Assembly (NCBI GenBank): GCA_949130485.1
Contig: OX422185.1
Location: 18,231,353-18,295,352 of the forward strand
Length of the DNA: 64,000 nt
From: Agelas oroides
Taxonomy: Eukaryota > Porifera > Demospongiae > Agelasida > Agelasidae
Reading direction: 5' to 3'
Shown: piece by piece, positions 40,557 through 51,752 of the stretch
Numbering within the stretch: position 1 is the first letter of the stretch
How the letters are laid out: each line of letters opens with the position of its first letter
Position numbers and translations under genes: made by a program
The notes under the pieces: generated by a model
Told to the model about the DNA's origin: nothing
The model's input: only the letters and a program-made list of their open reading frames with translations
Database searches by the model: none

Positions 40557-42831
40557 ATGGCTCAGCAGTCCCAGCCACAGTATGAGTTTCGTTATCAAAG
40601 AGTTGAACTCGTCAAAACTGAAGAGCTTGGCGTTGGAGCGTACGGTGCTGTCTGCAAGGCCATGTGTGACGATTTACCCTGTGCTGCTAAAATTCTCCAC
40701 CGCACCCTCTTTCAGTTCACTGCCCCGGGAAATACAAGTGTCATGCGAAAGTTTGAGCAAGAGTGTCGTCTTTTGAGCGCCATAAAGCACCCACACATTG
40801 TCCAATACTTGGGCACATACCATGATCCTGAGTCGAGGCTGCCGGTACTCCTAATGGAGTTAATGGATGAGAGTTTGACCCGATTCCTGGAGCGAACCGG
40901 CGAACCACTCCCCTACCACACTGAGGTGAATCTCTGTCACGACATAGCCCTGGCCCTCTCCTACCTCCACTCTAATGGTATCGTCCATCGTGATCTATCA
41001 AGCAACAATGTATTGCTGATTGCGTGCAGTAGGGCCAAAGTGACAGACTTTGGAATGGTGAAGCTTTACGATGTGAACCGCAGCACCGCCCACCTCACCC
41101 CCCTCACTCTGTGCCCAGGTACAACTGTGTACATGTCCCCAGAAGCGCTGAGAGAACAACCAGTCTACACTGATAAGCTGGATACTTTCTCTCTTGGTGT
41201 TTTGAGTGTTCAGATCATGACCCGACAGTTTCCTGACCCTGGGAACCGTTTCAAGATCATGGAAATCCATGACCCAAGGATACCCTCTGGTACAGTTCAG
41301 GTCAGTGTTCCTGAGATCGAACGTCGACGATCTCACATTGACCTGGTTGACCCAGCCCACCCCCTGCTACTGGTTGCTCTAGACTGCCTAAAGGACAGAG
41401 ACAGAGAAAGGCCATCTTGTCACGAACTTTGTGGTCGCATGTCTACACTGAAAGCATCCCCCAAGTACACAGAGAGTGTGCAGCAGTCTCAAGTGAATAC
41501 CAAACCAACACAAAGTGCCAGCAGAGAAAGTAGACAGAAAGAAATACAACAATTACAACAGATCCGAGACCTTCAACAACAGCTGCACACCAAAGATGAT
41601 CAACTGCAAGGGAAAGAACAAGAAAATCAGCAACAACGGCAGCAGATTTTGGGACTACGGACTCTTCTCACTGCCAAAGATGAACAACTAGCCGGTAAAG
41701 ACCACCAGCTACAACAGAAAGAAGCTACACATCAGCAAGAGATTCAGCAGCTCAGACAACAGCTGCAATCCAGTGAGCAGGTGGCTGCAGAGTTCCAGCG
41801 AAACCTTCTGGAGAGAGAGAAGATGATTCAAGATCTGCACAGACAAGTCCTAGAACTGCAACAGCAGTCGAGGCAGAGAGGAGGTCAGAGACAAGAGGAG
41901 GGGGAGGCTAGTGGTGCAGCAGTAAGTGGGGGTAGCATCAAGCTAAGGTGGAGGGATGGTGGGAGGGCACCATGTAAGATGTATGGAGAAGTGTCTGTTG
42001 TGGATGGGAGTGTGGCATATTTTCAACTAGTGAGGTCCAAGAGTGTATTTGCCTACAATTCCTCTAAGAAGAAATGGTCTGAACTTCCCAAGTGTCCTAA
42101 CTCTTATGTCAGTCTAGCAATGGTCAACAGTCTCCTCACTGCCATTGGTGGGAAGACATCAAAACGTGAAGTTACCAACTCACTCCTCAGCCTCACTGAT
42201 AAGAAGTGGACAGGACGGTTTCCTCCTATGCCAACCAAGCACTGGGTGACTGCTGTAGTGTGCAGTGGCAAGACTCTGGTTGTGGCAGGAGGAGAGGGAG
42301 AAGGGTACAAGATACTGACTACTGTTGAAGTCATGGACACAGAGACCCTACAGTGGTCCACAGTCAGCTGCCTTCCACACCAACTCTACCAAGCATCAGC
42401 AACACTCTGTGAAGGCCATGCTTACATGCTGGGAGGGTTTGATCAGAGTGACAAACGATCGAAGTCAGCATTCACCTGCTCACTGGCTGCCCTCCTCCAG
42501 TCTTGCTAGCCACAGTCCCTGGGAGCTCAACTGCAGACCTTGTCATTAGTTAGTGTGGCACCAGCTAGCTGATACTCCAGTTATCTTATCCACATGTGCC
42601 TCACTACATGGACGACTGCTGGCAGTGGGTGGAGAAGATTCAGAATATAAGTACACAACTGCCATTCACATGTACAACACAACAACCAACTCCTGGGAGG
42701 TCGTCAGCCACATGGCAACTCCTCGATCTCAATGTCCTGTGGCAGTCCACCCTCACAACGAACTCATGGTAGTGGGCAGGCTTACGCCTGATGGCGAGAC
42801 CGACTCTGCAGAAATTGCTAGCATTGTTTGA
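40557..42831 (+). pseudogene. Kinase / coiled-coil / Kelch copy 3, interrupted in the Kelch region
   Basis: The first 650 codons are open: the kinase keeps K45, HRDLSSNN, DFG and SPE, with a Q-rich coiled coil and about three Kelch blades. At 42507-42509 the CAG of copies 2 and 4 is TAG. About 45 nt later 11 nt are missing relative to copy 2 (after GTCATTAG), which shifts the frame; the remaining blades (LLAVGGED, NSWEVVSHM) are readable at 42553-42831. A product ending at 42509 would have a whole kinase and coiled coil but an incomplete propeller. With the damaged TATA and the upstream insertion, decay is the simplest reading; a truncated functional protein cannot be excluded. Confidence 0.85.
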
Positions 42832-42951
42832 TAAGGCAGTTTTACATCTGATTCTAATACACACACTATGCAAATTGAATGTTGGGTTATATTGTGATGT
42901 TGATGCTACTTTCTGTTAGACTGCATTGTGCATGTGTGTGTGTGTATCTAG

Positions 42952-42993
<42 letters not shown>

Positions 42994-43014
42994 GGCCATA
43001 TACCGTAAATTTCA
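42832..43014. repeat. 3' flank of copy 3 with a GCTT microsatellite
   Basis: TTTTACATCTGA after the stop matches the other copies. (CTTG)n with about nine units lies at 42955-42993, next to GCGGCCATATACCGTAAATT, as in the nested element near 4835. Confidence 0.8.
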
Positions 43015-43905
43015 AATGAGCACATTCAAACATTTGGGAAGGTATAAAACCCAGAATGGAACGGAACCAGAAGTAATTGTTGCACAATACGGACAATGGC
43101 ACTCGACACATGGCCAGAAATTAGCATTAATTAGAACAGTTTTTTTGCGTGTACGGACTCTGATCTTGCATTTTGTAACGGCTATGAAGACGGGACAAGC
43201 ATCAGCAGAGAGCCACGTAAAGCATATGAAACTGCTGAGGTTGGACATAGCCAGCTATGGGCTCAGCCATAGGTCATGTTAGCTTACGAGTTGCTCAATA
43301 CAACAGGAAACGGGTGTCACATTCTGTAAGATTGAATAAGTCGAAACCAGCTCTAGCACAAAGCTAAGTAAGCAAATGAAACATCTTAGCTACTCGTAAA
43401 CTGAGCTATAGATATACCGGTAATACATCCCATGGCTGAGCCAACAACTGTCCTAGCTCACCAGATGTTAACATGCCAGCAGACGCTCTCTGGTGATGCT
43501 CGTTTCGTATTTGTGGAGAGTACAGAACGCGATACCATTCACTTCCTGTTCCAGGGTGAGCAAAAGGCATAACTCCACAACCCACGGTTGAGCCCAGAGA
43601 TGGTACTGACATTACTGACCCCTCACTTTTAAGCAAAGGGTCGGTGACGTCAGACAAAGATACCAGGTAGACGGCTAGAATGTTTCATATGCTTGGTGTG
43701 GCTCTAGACTGTCTGCTGGCTGCTTGTCCCATCTTCGTGGCAGGTGCAGGACGCGAGATCAGCTCTCCGTACATAGATCACCTGGCATATTAACACCAAT
43801 TTTTCATCGCGTATCCGGCATCCACGTCCGTATTGTGCACCAACTACTTTCGGTTCCATTCCATTCCAGGATTTATACCTTCCCACCGAGAATGTACTTT
43901 CAATA
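43015..43905. mobile_element. Inverted-repeat element with ~200-bp arms
   Basis: The left arm (43015-43215) holds GGGAAGGTATAAAACCCAGA, TTGCACAATACGGAC and GAAGACGGGACAAGCA. The right arm (about 43705-43905) holds the inverse of each (TGCTTGTCCCATCTTC, GTCCGTATTGTGCACCAA, TTTATACCTTCCCACCGA). Both arms translate to GRYKxxNGxEPxVxxAQYG in one frame, which reflects the repeat and not two genes. The region between is unique. Confidence 0.65.
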
Positions 43906-44299
43906 GCTTGTTGTGTTCCAACATCTACACACACACCATTTTCCACAGAAAATGTACTAAGGGGCAATTTAGAAAAAGGCTGCACCTCCACAATACATTC
44001 AATATGGAAACTGTGCATCTGACACCCCCCCCCCCCCCTCCCCTCCCCCCCCTCTCCTCCCCCCCCTCTCCTCCCCCTTCCCTCTCCTCCCTCCTGGAAG
44101 TCCCTTTAGGGCCTAGACCAGACCCAGTCATTTTTAGTCTAATCTTGTAAACCACACTCTTCACAAAAAGGGAAGAGTGTGCTCATGCTGCAACTGACAA
44201 ATTGCCATTAAGGAACATAATTATTATACAGTGCACTCAGAGGGAATAACAAGCTGACATCTGCTTAACATGTTGCAATGTATTTGCTACTCCTTGACA
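43906..44299. other. C-rich low-complexity tract and spacer
   Basis: Poly-C and CCTCTCCTCC runs at 44022-44095 followed by unique DNA. Open frames across the C-rich run are composition artefacts. Confidence 0.6.
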
Positions 44300-44395
44300 G
44301 TCAACTAAGAATAAAATCCCAACTACCGCCCTAGTGTAGATAATTAATAGGATGAGAAGCTAATAATTAAGTTTGCTTAGCTTCATATGTATGGG
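44300..44395. repeat. Orphan piece of the kinase-gene upstream segment
   Basis: AAATCCCAACTACCGCCCTA, GGATGAGAAGCTAATAATTA and AGTTTGCTTAGCTTCATATG match the proximal upstream segment of the family, but no kinase gene follows. It could mark a deleted copy between copies 3 and 4. Confidence 0.65.
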
Positions 44396-44594
44396 AGGTA
44401 GAAAAAACTCAGGGAACAATTAATAAAACTCGTGATTCAGTATATTTGGGACTGATCAATGCAAAGTTTGTGAATTATAAAGATATGGGCACCATTCCCC
44501 ACCACCCCCTCCTCACCCTCGTATGTGTCAACCCACGGTTTACCAGACATCAGATGAAATCTCCCAGGCCTTCCCTCTCCATATTTGCACACTG

Positions 44595-45560
44595 GAATCA
44601 ATCAAATACTGGGAGGTAGCAGATGCCTGGGAACAAGGCTAAACAATGGTCTAGTGCAAGTAGTAGCCAAAGACGTTCCTTACATATACCAGAAGTACTA
44701 CACAATGCACCCATTGTCCTGCCTAGTCAGCTAGCTACTACAGTGGTAATGAGATCGACTTTGTGAAAGAAACAGCTTGCTCTCAGGACTGGCTTGTGCC
44801 ATAAGTGACCAACACACACCAAACAATCTCCCAATGGCAGCTCTTTTTTGAGGAATGGCGAGTCGTGCAAAACAAAGCAGTTTTAGTACCAATAATAAGG
44901 GGAGAGTCACTTACTGAGCCATGGATGGCCCCAGCTAGGGGGGACCATATACTGTACTCTTGGCCCCAGCTAGGGGGGACCATATACTGTACTCTCAACT
45001 CCAGCTAGGGGGACCATATACTGTACTCTTGGCCCCAGCTAGGGGGGACCATATACTGTACTCTTGGCCCCAGCTAGGGGGGACCATATACTGTACTCTC
45101 AGCTCCAGCTAGGGGGACCATATACTGTACTCTTGGCCCCAGCTAGGGGGGACATATACTGTACTCTTGGCCCCAGCTAGGGGGACCATATACTGTACTC
45201 TTGGTCCCAGCTAGGGGGACCATATACTGTACTCTTGGTCCCAGCTAGGGGGACCATATACTGTACTCTTGGTCCCAGCTAGGGGGACCATATACTGTAC
45301 TCTCGGACCCAGCTAGGGGGGAACATATACTGTACTCTTGGTCCCAGCTAGGGGGGACCATATACTGTACTCTCGGCCCCAGTTAGGGGTACCATATACT
45401 GTACTCTCAGCCCCAGCTAGGGGGGACCATATACTGTACTCTTGGCTCCAGCTAGGGGGGACCATATACTGTAGTCTCCCAAATCAATGCCCATGGGTGA
45501 AGCATCTTAAAAGTTTCCCAAAAATGGGTGGGCACTCTTTCAATACATGTAGAAATTTTT
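44595..45560. repeat. Dispersed duplication, partner of 13945-14420, expanded by a minisatellite
   Basis: The two sides of the block match 13945-14270 and 14303-14420 closely (GGAATGGCGAGTCGTGCAAA; TCAATGCCCATGGGTGAAGC). The length difference of about 0.5 kb is entirely due to the tandem array at 44928-45475. Confidence 0.85.
44928..45475. repeat. 34/35-bp minisatellite, about 16 units
   Basis: The unit is GGCCCCAGCTAGGGGGGACC plus ATATACTGTACTCTT. Variants alternate between GGCCCC, GGTCCC and GCTCCA starts and between five and six Gs. In the partner block at 14270 there is a single diverged unit, so the array grew after the duplication. Confidence 0.95.
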
Positions 45561-45569
45561 TTATATACC

Positions 45570-46030
45570 GCAGTCTCGCAAAAGAGCGCCCACCCCCTAC
45601 TTTTGGTCCAATTTCCTGTATATGGTCTAAGTTTACTTGAATGAGTGCCCACCCTGGAGCGAGGTTTGCGTGGCTAATCGAAGTGCACTTGTGGAGTGTT
45701 GGGTAGCACAGCGCCAAACACTATGCATATCTGAGGTAAGAAAGGGTGGCTTTGCATCGTAGCCGGCCAATGGGGCCGCGCGTGCTAGTTACGTAAACCA
45801 TGGTCACGTTGGCGTTTGCCGTTCAGAGCGTTGCATGCCATCAGAATGTGAGCTTCCAAGGCCTGCAGCTCTTGTCCAATACTTCAGCGAATTTGTGGGC
45901 AATGAGTCACTGTAAGCAAACATGGGCGCTCTTTCATGGTTAAATGCGGAAACTCTTAAAAGAGCACCCATCCCCTATTTGGCAGGCTCGTAAGGTGCTC
46001 CGCCCATGGGCGCTCTTTTGTGAGACTATG
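45570..46030. mobile_element. AAAGAGCGCCCA-family inverted-repeat element
   Basis: Left CAGTCTCGCAAAAGAGCGCC, right GGGCGCTCTTTTGTGAGACT; TGAGTGCCCACCC and AAAAGAGCACCCATCCC are internal partners. The ends are the same as those of 25000-25792 and 51318-51662. Confidence 0.75.
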
Positions 46031-46313
46031 GTATAGGTATATGGAACATGTGATGTCAAATAAGAAGGATTTTTTTTTCTGGAGTCGCTATGAGGGGTGA
46101 GGGTGGTGTAGCTGAGTAGAGGTGGGTGATATGATACCACAATTATTAATATCTACAATAGATACTGATATCTACAGTATCAATACTTGGTTGATTACTC
46201 AAATATTTGAAAGAACATCAAAGGTTGTAAATATCAATACGACATAGTCTTTCACTTTCAATTTCACTTTCAATTTCACTTTCCTGCTACACAGTACATG
46301 CTTCACTGACCTC

Positions 46314-46482
46314 AGTTCTGATAGGTCCAGACTGCCTCGGGTCACATGATCCAGGGTGCGGCCTTGAGTACCCACCAGAATGTCAATACCCAACTGCAAG
46401 GCATTCCCCTGTTGTTCATACGCTGCACCTCCGTAGATACAGTAGGAGGAAAGTGACGCAGGGACAAGAGCTTTGAACTCTG
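46314..46482 (-). pseudogene. DDX21/DDX50-like helicase exon remnant (motif Ib region)
   Basis: On the minus strand this encodes SPEFKALVPASLSSYCIYGG, QQGNALQLGIDILVGTQGR and DHVTRGSLDLSELRSV. GIDILVGTxGR.xDH is the motif Ib block of the DDX21 group (normally GTPGR). It is the exon expected next after 247-383 or 16336-16472, but lies 30 kb away. It runs into a TTTCACTTTCAATTTCAC repeat instead of the VLDEAD-type motif II. Confidence 0.7.
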
Positions 46483-47173
46483 GAGAAATGACATTGCCAT
46501 GGTGAAATGTCAGTATTACATCACTGTGTTGTCACTACACTCAAAACCCAGACATTAAGCTAAAAGATAGTCTCACTGACTCCTCCACACGCTCCAACTT
46601 CTAACACCATAAAAGTCATTCATGTTACTTTGAATATTGTACAGTATAGCAACACAGTTACTACTCACGCTCACTTACTTTATGCCATATAAGCTTGAAC
46701 TTGCCTGGTGTGGAATTGGTGCAGAGTTGTGGAATTCCACCTCGGACACCAATTCTATTCTATTCCATTCCTGATGCAAACGCCCTCACTCACATTCACT
46801 CCAGAATCATTCTTAACATCTCAATTCTATAATGCCCTGATGGAGTCACTAAGTGCTTTGGCACAAGGCAAGTGATTCAAGTAGATAATTACATTTGTGA
46901 TAGTCCTGTGTAGAAATTGAAGGTATTATGTTGCATATTCAATTACATCAGTTCAAATTCAAGAGCTTCAATTACATCATAGTCCACAACACATAATTAT
47001 GAGATTTCTGTGCCACAGCAAAATACAGATCCCTCCCTTGTCTTGAGTCCAGGCCCTCCCACACGTGCAAACAGAACCGGTGTTCTGAGCAACATTTCTT
47101 GTCACGTATTACCATCAGCAGAGAGTTAAGCAGGGTAACTAAGTTACCATTTGCTTAGTTTTGCTCATTATCA
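46483..47173. other. No gene recognised
   Basis: Unique sequence; AATTCTATTCTATTCCATTCC microsatellite-like tract near 46750 and TCAATTACATCA repeats near 46920-46980. Confidence 0.4.
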
Positions 47174-47749
47174 TACCGTACTTACTCGAAATTACGCCCC
47201 CTTCGATTATAAGCTCCCCCCCCCCCCCCCTTCCCTTTTGCAAAAAAAATTGTTGCGGAGGTATATTTATCTCCAATTTAAGCCCCCCTTGACCATACAT
47301 GGATTAATAAATTGTAGCAGCATGACACAGCAAAAAAAAGTACACAATTGCAAGTGTTACAGAGTATTAGTTCTTAGTCTTGTTCGTGTGTCAGTCTTGT
47401 TTGCGAGTTACGTTGTCGTGTAGATAACTCCGATCGTCGGCAGCAGTAAGCATGAATAGCTCTTGCATATGCGGCTCCAGTGTGTTGACATTGAGACAGT
47501 CTCTTATTTGTCGGTGATTTTGCCAGAATCGAGAAGCGATGACTTCAGCACATACTGATAGCTGTTCCAGAAAGTTACAGCTGCTGGATTTCACTGCCAC
47601 GAGTTCTAGAACACTACGGTCACGTACCACCATAGGAAAGGGGGCATATAAACAATTACCATTATTCAATTATAAGCCCCCCCCCCCATACTTGTAGCTA
47701 AATCTAATCAGCAAAAAAGGGGGGTATAATTTCGAGTGAGTACAGTACG
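47174..47749. mobile_element. MITE with TACCGTACTTACTCGAAATT ends
   Basis: The left end TACCGTACTTACTCGAAATT and right end AATTTCGAGTGAGTACAGTA are inverse, each next to a poly-C or poly-G run (ACGCCCCC, GGGGGGTAT). The interior has a 92-codon minus-strand frame (47391-47669, FLEQLSVCAEVIASRFWQNH) with no domain I know; it may be a captured exon. Confidence 0.75.
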
Positions 47750-48080
47750 TCTAAATCACACAAATATAAAAAAGTCAAAAGAGAAGCCTTGAAGCTGGGT
47801 GCAGTTTACAAATTATTATCAAAAAGTCATGTGAGGACCTGTACAAGTCACATGAGAATCTGTATCAGGTACTGCACTGAACATGCTGAAATATGCTGAA
47901 ATCAGCGGAACATTATTACCATAGTGATGTTGGCACAGTTACGTAACAACTATGTATACCTATTGTTAGGCTCAAGTAATTGAGCCTTCCAAACATTAAT
48001 ATTACCGAAGCCTCCGCAACCAGATACCACTACACCTGTCATGTCATATGACCACTACAATGCTCAACTACAATATACTC
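47750..48080. other. No gene recognised
   Basis: AT-rich spacer; GTTAGGCTCAAGTAATTGAG near 47965 recurs before the upstream segments at 38100 and 60415. Confidence 0.4.
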
Positions 48081-48345
48081 ACAAAGCCTAATCAAATTAT
48101 CACAACCACCTGATCCCACTACTACCATATAAGGCAACTGTGGAATCTGTTGCTAGTGTGTGGGGCGTGTCAGTACTGACAGTTTGAACTATATAGCACA
48201 AAGTCAGGACTGCAGGAGCAACTTGTATCAAAAAACTTGGCGTGAAGTCAGTTCCTGAAAAGTGAATCAAGTCTGGGATATTCAGTCTATCATACACAAA
48301 GAAGGTAGGAAGTTTGATACATTTAGGCACAAGTAAACTAGAAGT
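48081..48345. repeat. Shared upstream segment of kinase copy 4 (distal part)
   Basis: CACTACTACCATATAAGGCA, AAAGTCAGGACTGCAGGAGC and ACACAAAGAAGGTAGGAAGT occur in family order. The next family piece (CACACCCACTTCAACTGTCC) resumes only at about 51110. Confidence 0.7.
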
Positions 48346-48773
48346 CTTCAATGAAGACGTACCCCACGCTGTTTTATGGTACAGTTGTAGGACAAAGTGA
48401 CCCCAGGTGTTGTTTAACAGTTTCAGTAAAGGAGTATCATGTTTGGTTTCACATATCCTGCCAGTTAGTGTGTGGTTTGCATGGTGTCTGGTGTTCGTTT
48501 CAGTGTTATATCTGCTGGTGCTGGGTTGGGAAGGGATGGGACGTAAGCACAATTCACATTCTTGGTGACACACTCAGTGGGTGTGTCACTCAGGACCCCA
48601 GGGTGGGCCCCATGGGAGCTTGTGCTATCCACCCCACTCATCCTTTCTGCATGGGTTTCACATATCCTGCTTAGTGCGTGGTATCTGGTGTTCGTTTCAG
48701 GGGGACTGGCACGTATGTATTAATTCTGCTTGTGTTGGATTGGGGAGGGATGGGACGTAACCGCAATTCATTC

Positions 48774-49100
48774 TGGGTGACACGCTCTCCACCCCACTGG
48801 GTGACACGCTCTCCACCCCACTGGGTGACACGCTCTCCACCCCACTGGGTGACACGCTCTCCATCCCACTGGGTGACACGCTCTCCACCCCACTGGGTGA
48901 CACGCTCTCCACCCCACTGGGTGACACGCTCTCCACCCCACTGGGTGACACGCTCTTCACCCCACTGGGTGACACGCTCTCCACCCCACTGGGTGACACG
49001 CTCTCCACCCCACTGGGTGACATGCTCTCCACCCCACTGGGTGACACGCTCTCCACCCCACTGGGTGACACGCTCTCCACCCCACTGGGTGACACACTAT
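48774..49100. repeat. 24-bp minisatellite, about 14 units
   Basis: The unit TGGGTGACACGCTCTCCACC plus CCAC is almost uniform. As 24 is a multiple of three, both strands stay open as 8-residue repeats (plus: WVTRSPPH; minus: GVESVSPS). The open frames follow from the period and are not evidence for a protein. Confidence 0.95.
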
Positions 49101-50192
49101 CCACCCAACTCACCCATTTTGCGTGGTTGCATGCACGGGTGAGGTCTAGTGTTGTGCATGTAGGTGGGTACACAAATGGATAAATCAAGGGCTGAGGAGC
49201 ATTGTGCGCCAACCCAAAATCAATTACTAGTAAGTGCATAGGTTGCAGTTGAATAAATGTAAGCTGAAAATTGTTTGCAGCTGTTGCTGTAGAGCAATTT
49301 GCTGTGGGAGTTGTTGTCCTATGCTAGGGGTTTGCAAAGAAAGTACTTCTTGGTAATGGGGGTGTATTGTTGGTTTACATGGTCACTCAGCTTTGCAGTC
49401 CTTCAAATGTGTGTGTGTGAGGTGTGGACACACGTTGTGTGCATACACAAAGCTCACTTTCCGTCTTCACCATGATTGGTACAGCTGTTCTGTCTTTACT
49501 GCACTCTGGCGTGGTTGTACGGTCGTGAAACTCACCTATCTTCACCAGACCCCATCTTGGCTAGTATGGACTAACTCACTTGTCTACCCACCAGTGATCA
49601 GGGTATAGGCAAACTTACCAGTTGGCACAACGTACAAATAATGCACAGACTCCACTGTATCCAAAGTATTGTGGACATGCGTCGAGTCCGCAAATACCTG
49701 GACTCTACTGTATCCAAGGTATTGGCCGTATTAAAATGGCGGACGATCCCGACATTAAATAGAAAACAGCTGGAAAAGCAGAGGGTAGAACCGCTTTGCT
49801 CCCTATGAGGTACACATACGTCCCTTCTTTTTTTTTTATAATGTCAATGCTACTGTCAGTTTTAGAAATCGTTTAACCCTTTCTATATATTCACTGGACT
49901 GACAAACTGACAGACAGACAAAATCGATTGCTTAACCCCTTCACGCATGCGTGTGCGGGGTAATTAATAATTGTTAGTCTCCTCAGGCAAACCATAGATA
50001 ATATAACCTTACGGGAAGGTTATATTATCTATGGGCAAACTAAGGCATGGGACATGTAATTTTTACACTAGATACACAGGTATTCAATAGTGTGTATGGA
50101 AATCTAAAAGACCAGATGAAACTTGATTTGTGTATATATGAAGTCCTAAGCTATACGTACGTTACCATGGAAACTGTATTTGTGGTGTAACT

Positions 50193-50319
50193 ATGAATCA
50201 CCACTAATATCAATTAAGCTAATAATTGAGAATATATCGTCAAAGGCAAAGCAGAAGATGACGTTTGCTCACTACCAAACTTACTATACAAATTCAACTG
50301 AAGGTAGTATACATGAAGT
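50193..50319. repeat. 127-bp exact direct repeat, first copy
   Basis: Begins ATGAATCACCACTAATATCA and ends GTAGTATACATGAAGT; it is identical over 127 bp to 50679-50805. Exactness implies a very recent duplication, gene conversion or an assembly join. Confidence 0.95.
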
Positions 50320-50413
50320 TGTGTGTCGAGTGGGGGAGCACCAACACCACTGGCACATCGATGTTCAAAATTTCACACATACATAAAGTGTGAAGTTAAA
50401 ACATAAAGGGAGA

Positions 50414-50555
50414 TGGGGATGGGGCATTTATGGCTTAAATGGATGGGGCATTTTATGGCTTAAATGGGTGGGGCATTTATGGCTTAAATGGGTGGGGCAT
50501 TTATGACTTAAATGGGTGGGGCATTTATGGCTCAAATGGATGGGGCGGTTAGTTA
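50414..50555. repeat. 24-bp minisatellite, about 6 units
   Basis: The unit is GGGTGGGGCATTTATGGCTT plus AAAT. It lies between the two copies of the 127-bp repeat. Confidence 0.9.
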
Positions 50556-50678
50556 CTGTTTTTGGGAGATATGCTCAAAAAAAATACTGGTCTTCAGGGG
50601 AGTACCCTTTCCGGTCCTCGCATGACCACGGGTTTCGGTCCCTTTGAACTCCCGACCCGTGGCCTACTGCAGAAAGGA

Positions 50679-50805
50679 ATGAATCACCACTAATATCAAT
50701 TAAGCTAATAATTGAGAATATATCGTCAAAGGCAAAGCAGAAGATGACGTTTGCTCACTACCAAACTTACTATACAAATTCAACTGAAGGTAGTATACAT
50801 GAAGT
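50679..50805. repeat. 127-bp exact direct repeat, second copy
   Basis: Identical to 50193-50319. It is preceded by a GGTTTCGGTCCCTTTGAACT tract not present before the first copy. Confidence 0.95.
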
Positions 50806-51107
50806 ATCTGGAAGAACCAGCAGCCTCCTACAGTATTCCTGTATGATGCCTAAAATCATATAAATATTAGATAGCGGTGAGACACTATACACACTACACA
50901 AGCAACACCAACAACAAGCTTACCTCCTTCCAGAAAGTTTTGGTATTCTGTAATGGTAAGCAATATCCTTCAAGCCATGTTCGATTCTTTTGTTTGGCGT
51001 TCTTCTGTTCCGCCTCGACACAAACAGTTCTCACACGCACAGTCGGCCCCCCACCAATTGCATACTAAAGGTGTGGGTGAGGGGGGTGACTGAGAGCACA
51101 AGCTCTT

Positions 51108-51317
51108 GACCACACCCACTTCAACTGTCCGAGCAGGCTCTATTTTAACCAACCCTTAGTGGGCGGCGCTTCAGTAACAATTGATTGGCAAAACTACGAC
51201 TATAATATCAGGTTTGGCAAAAGTTTTTCTGAAAATTATTAAATAAAAGTAAAATCCCAACTACCGTTCCAACTGAGGATATAGTTATTTAATAATAGGA
51301 TACAAACCTAATACTGT
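51108..51317. repeat. Shared upstream segment of kinase copy 4 (middle part)
   Basis: CACACCCACTTCAACTGTCC, TTCAGTAACAATTGATTGGC, AAAAGTTTTTCTGAAAATTA and AAATCCCAACTACCGTTCC in family order, ending at ACAAACCTAATA where the MITE 51318-51662 begins. Confidence 0.7.
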
Positions 51318-51662
51318 AGTCGCGTGAAAGAGCGCCCATGGCCAAAGCACCATACAAGTCTGCCAAAGAGGAGGGTGTGTACTCTTTCCACATTTAACTA
51401 TGAAAGAGCACCCACGTCATGTTTACAGCAACCCGACACCCGAAGCAAATACTTCGACAGACAATAATGCGGAAGTCAAGTCCAATGGCACTCAACATTC
51501 TGAATGGCAAAAGGTGTACAGCCATTAATACTGCCATGTTCTGGACTGCATGGAGCAGCTTAAAGTGTGCACCACAAAGTAAACATTGAACCTATACAGA
51601 ACATTGGGTCAAATCTAGGGGGTCGGTATCCTTTCGAGATTGGGTGCTCTTTTGTGAGACTA
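51318..51662. mobile_element. AAAGAGCGCCCA-family element inserted next to the copy 4 promoter
   Basis: Left TAGTCGCGTGAAAGAGCGCC, right GGGTGCTCTTTTGTGAGACTA. The family sequence CTAATAACTAAGTTTGC is split as CTAATA on the left and ACTAAGTTTGC on the right, which fixes the insertion point. The element lies about 40 bp upstream of the TATA box. Confidence 0.8.
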
Positions 51663-51752
51663 CCATAACTAAGTTTGCTTGCCTTTATATAACATGCATA
51701 GCATGTATAAATTACTGCAGTTGTAACTTCTATTTTCAGGTCTTGAAGAACA
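51663..51752 (+). promoter_or_regulatory. TATA-like core promoter or splice acceptor of kinase copy 4
   Basis: TATAAA at 51706-51711 and TTTTCAGGTCTTGAA with the A of CAG at 51738 (32 nt apart); ATG at 51753. The same alternatives apply as for copies 1 and 2. Confidence 0.4.

Larger units (their letters stand above)
48346..51107. other. ~2.76-kb DNA interrupting the upstream region of kinase copy 4
   Basis: It holds a ~195-bp imperfect direct duplication (48440-48570 and about 48655-48775: GGTGTTCGTTTCAG, GGGATGGGACGTAA), the 24-bp minisatellite, a 127-bp exact direct repeat and a second 24-bp minisatellite. I found no terminal inverted repeats, so the origin of the insertion is open. No gene is recognisable. 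Confidence 0.55.

Noticed and set aside
43704..44164. Minus-strand frames with poly-Gly or GRYK wording
   Set aside because: One is translation of an inverted-repeat arm, the other of a C-rich low-complexity tract.
48678..49239. Long open frames on both strands with 8-residue repeats
   Set aside because: The 24-bp minisatellite keeps both strands open because its period is a multiple of three; no start context, splice sites or non-repeat domain support a protein.
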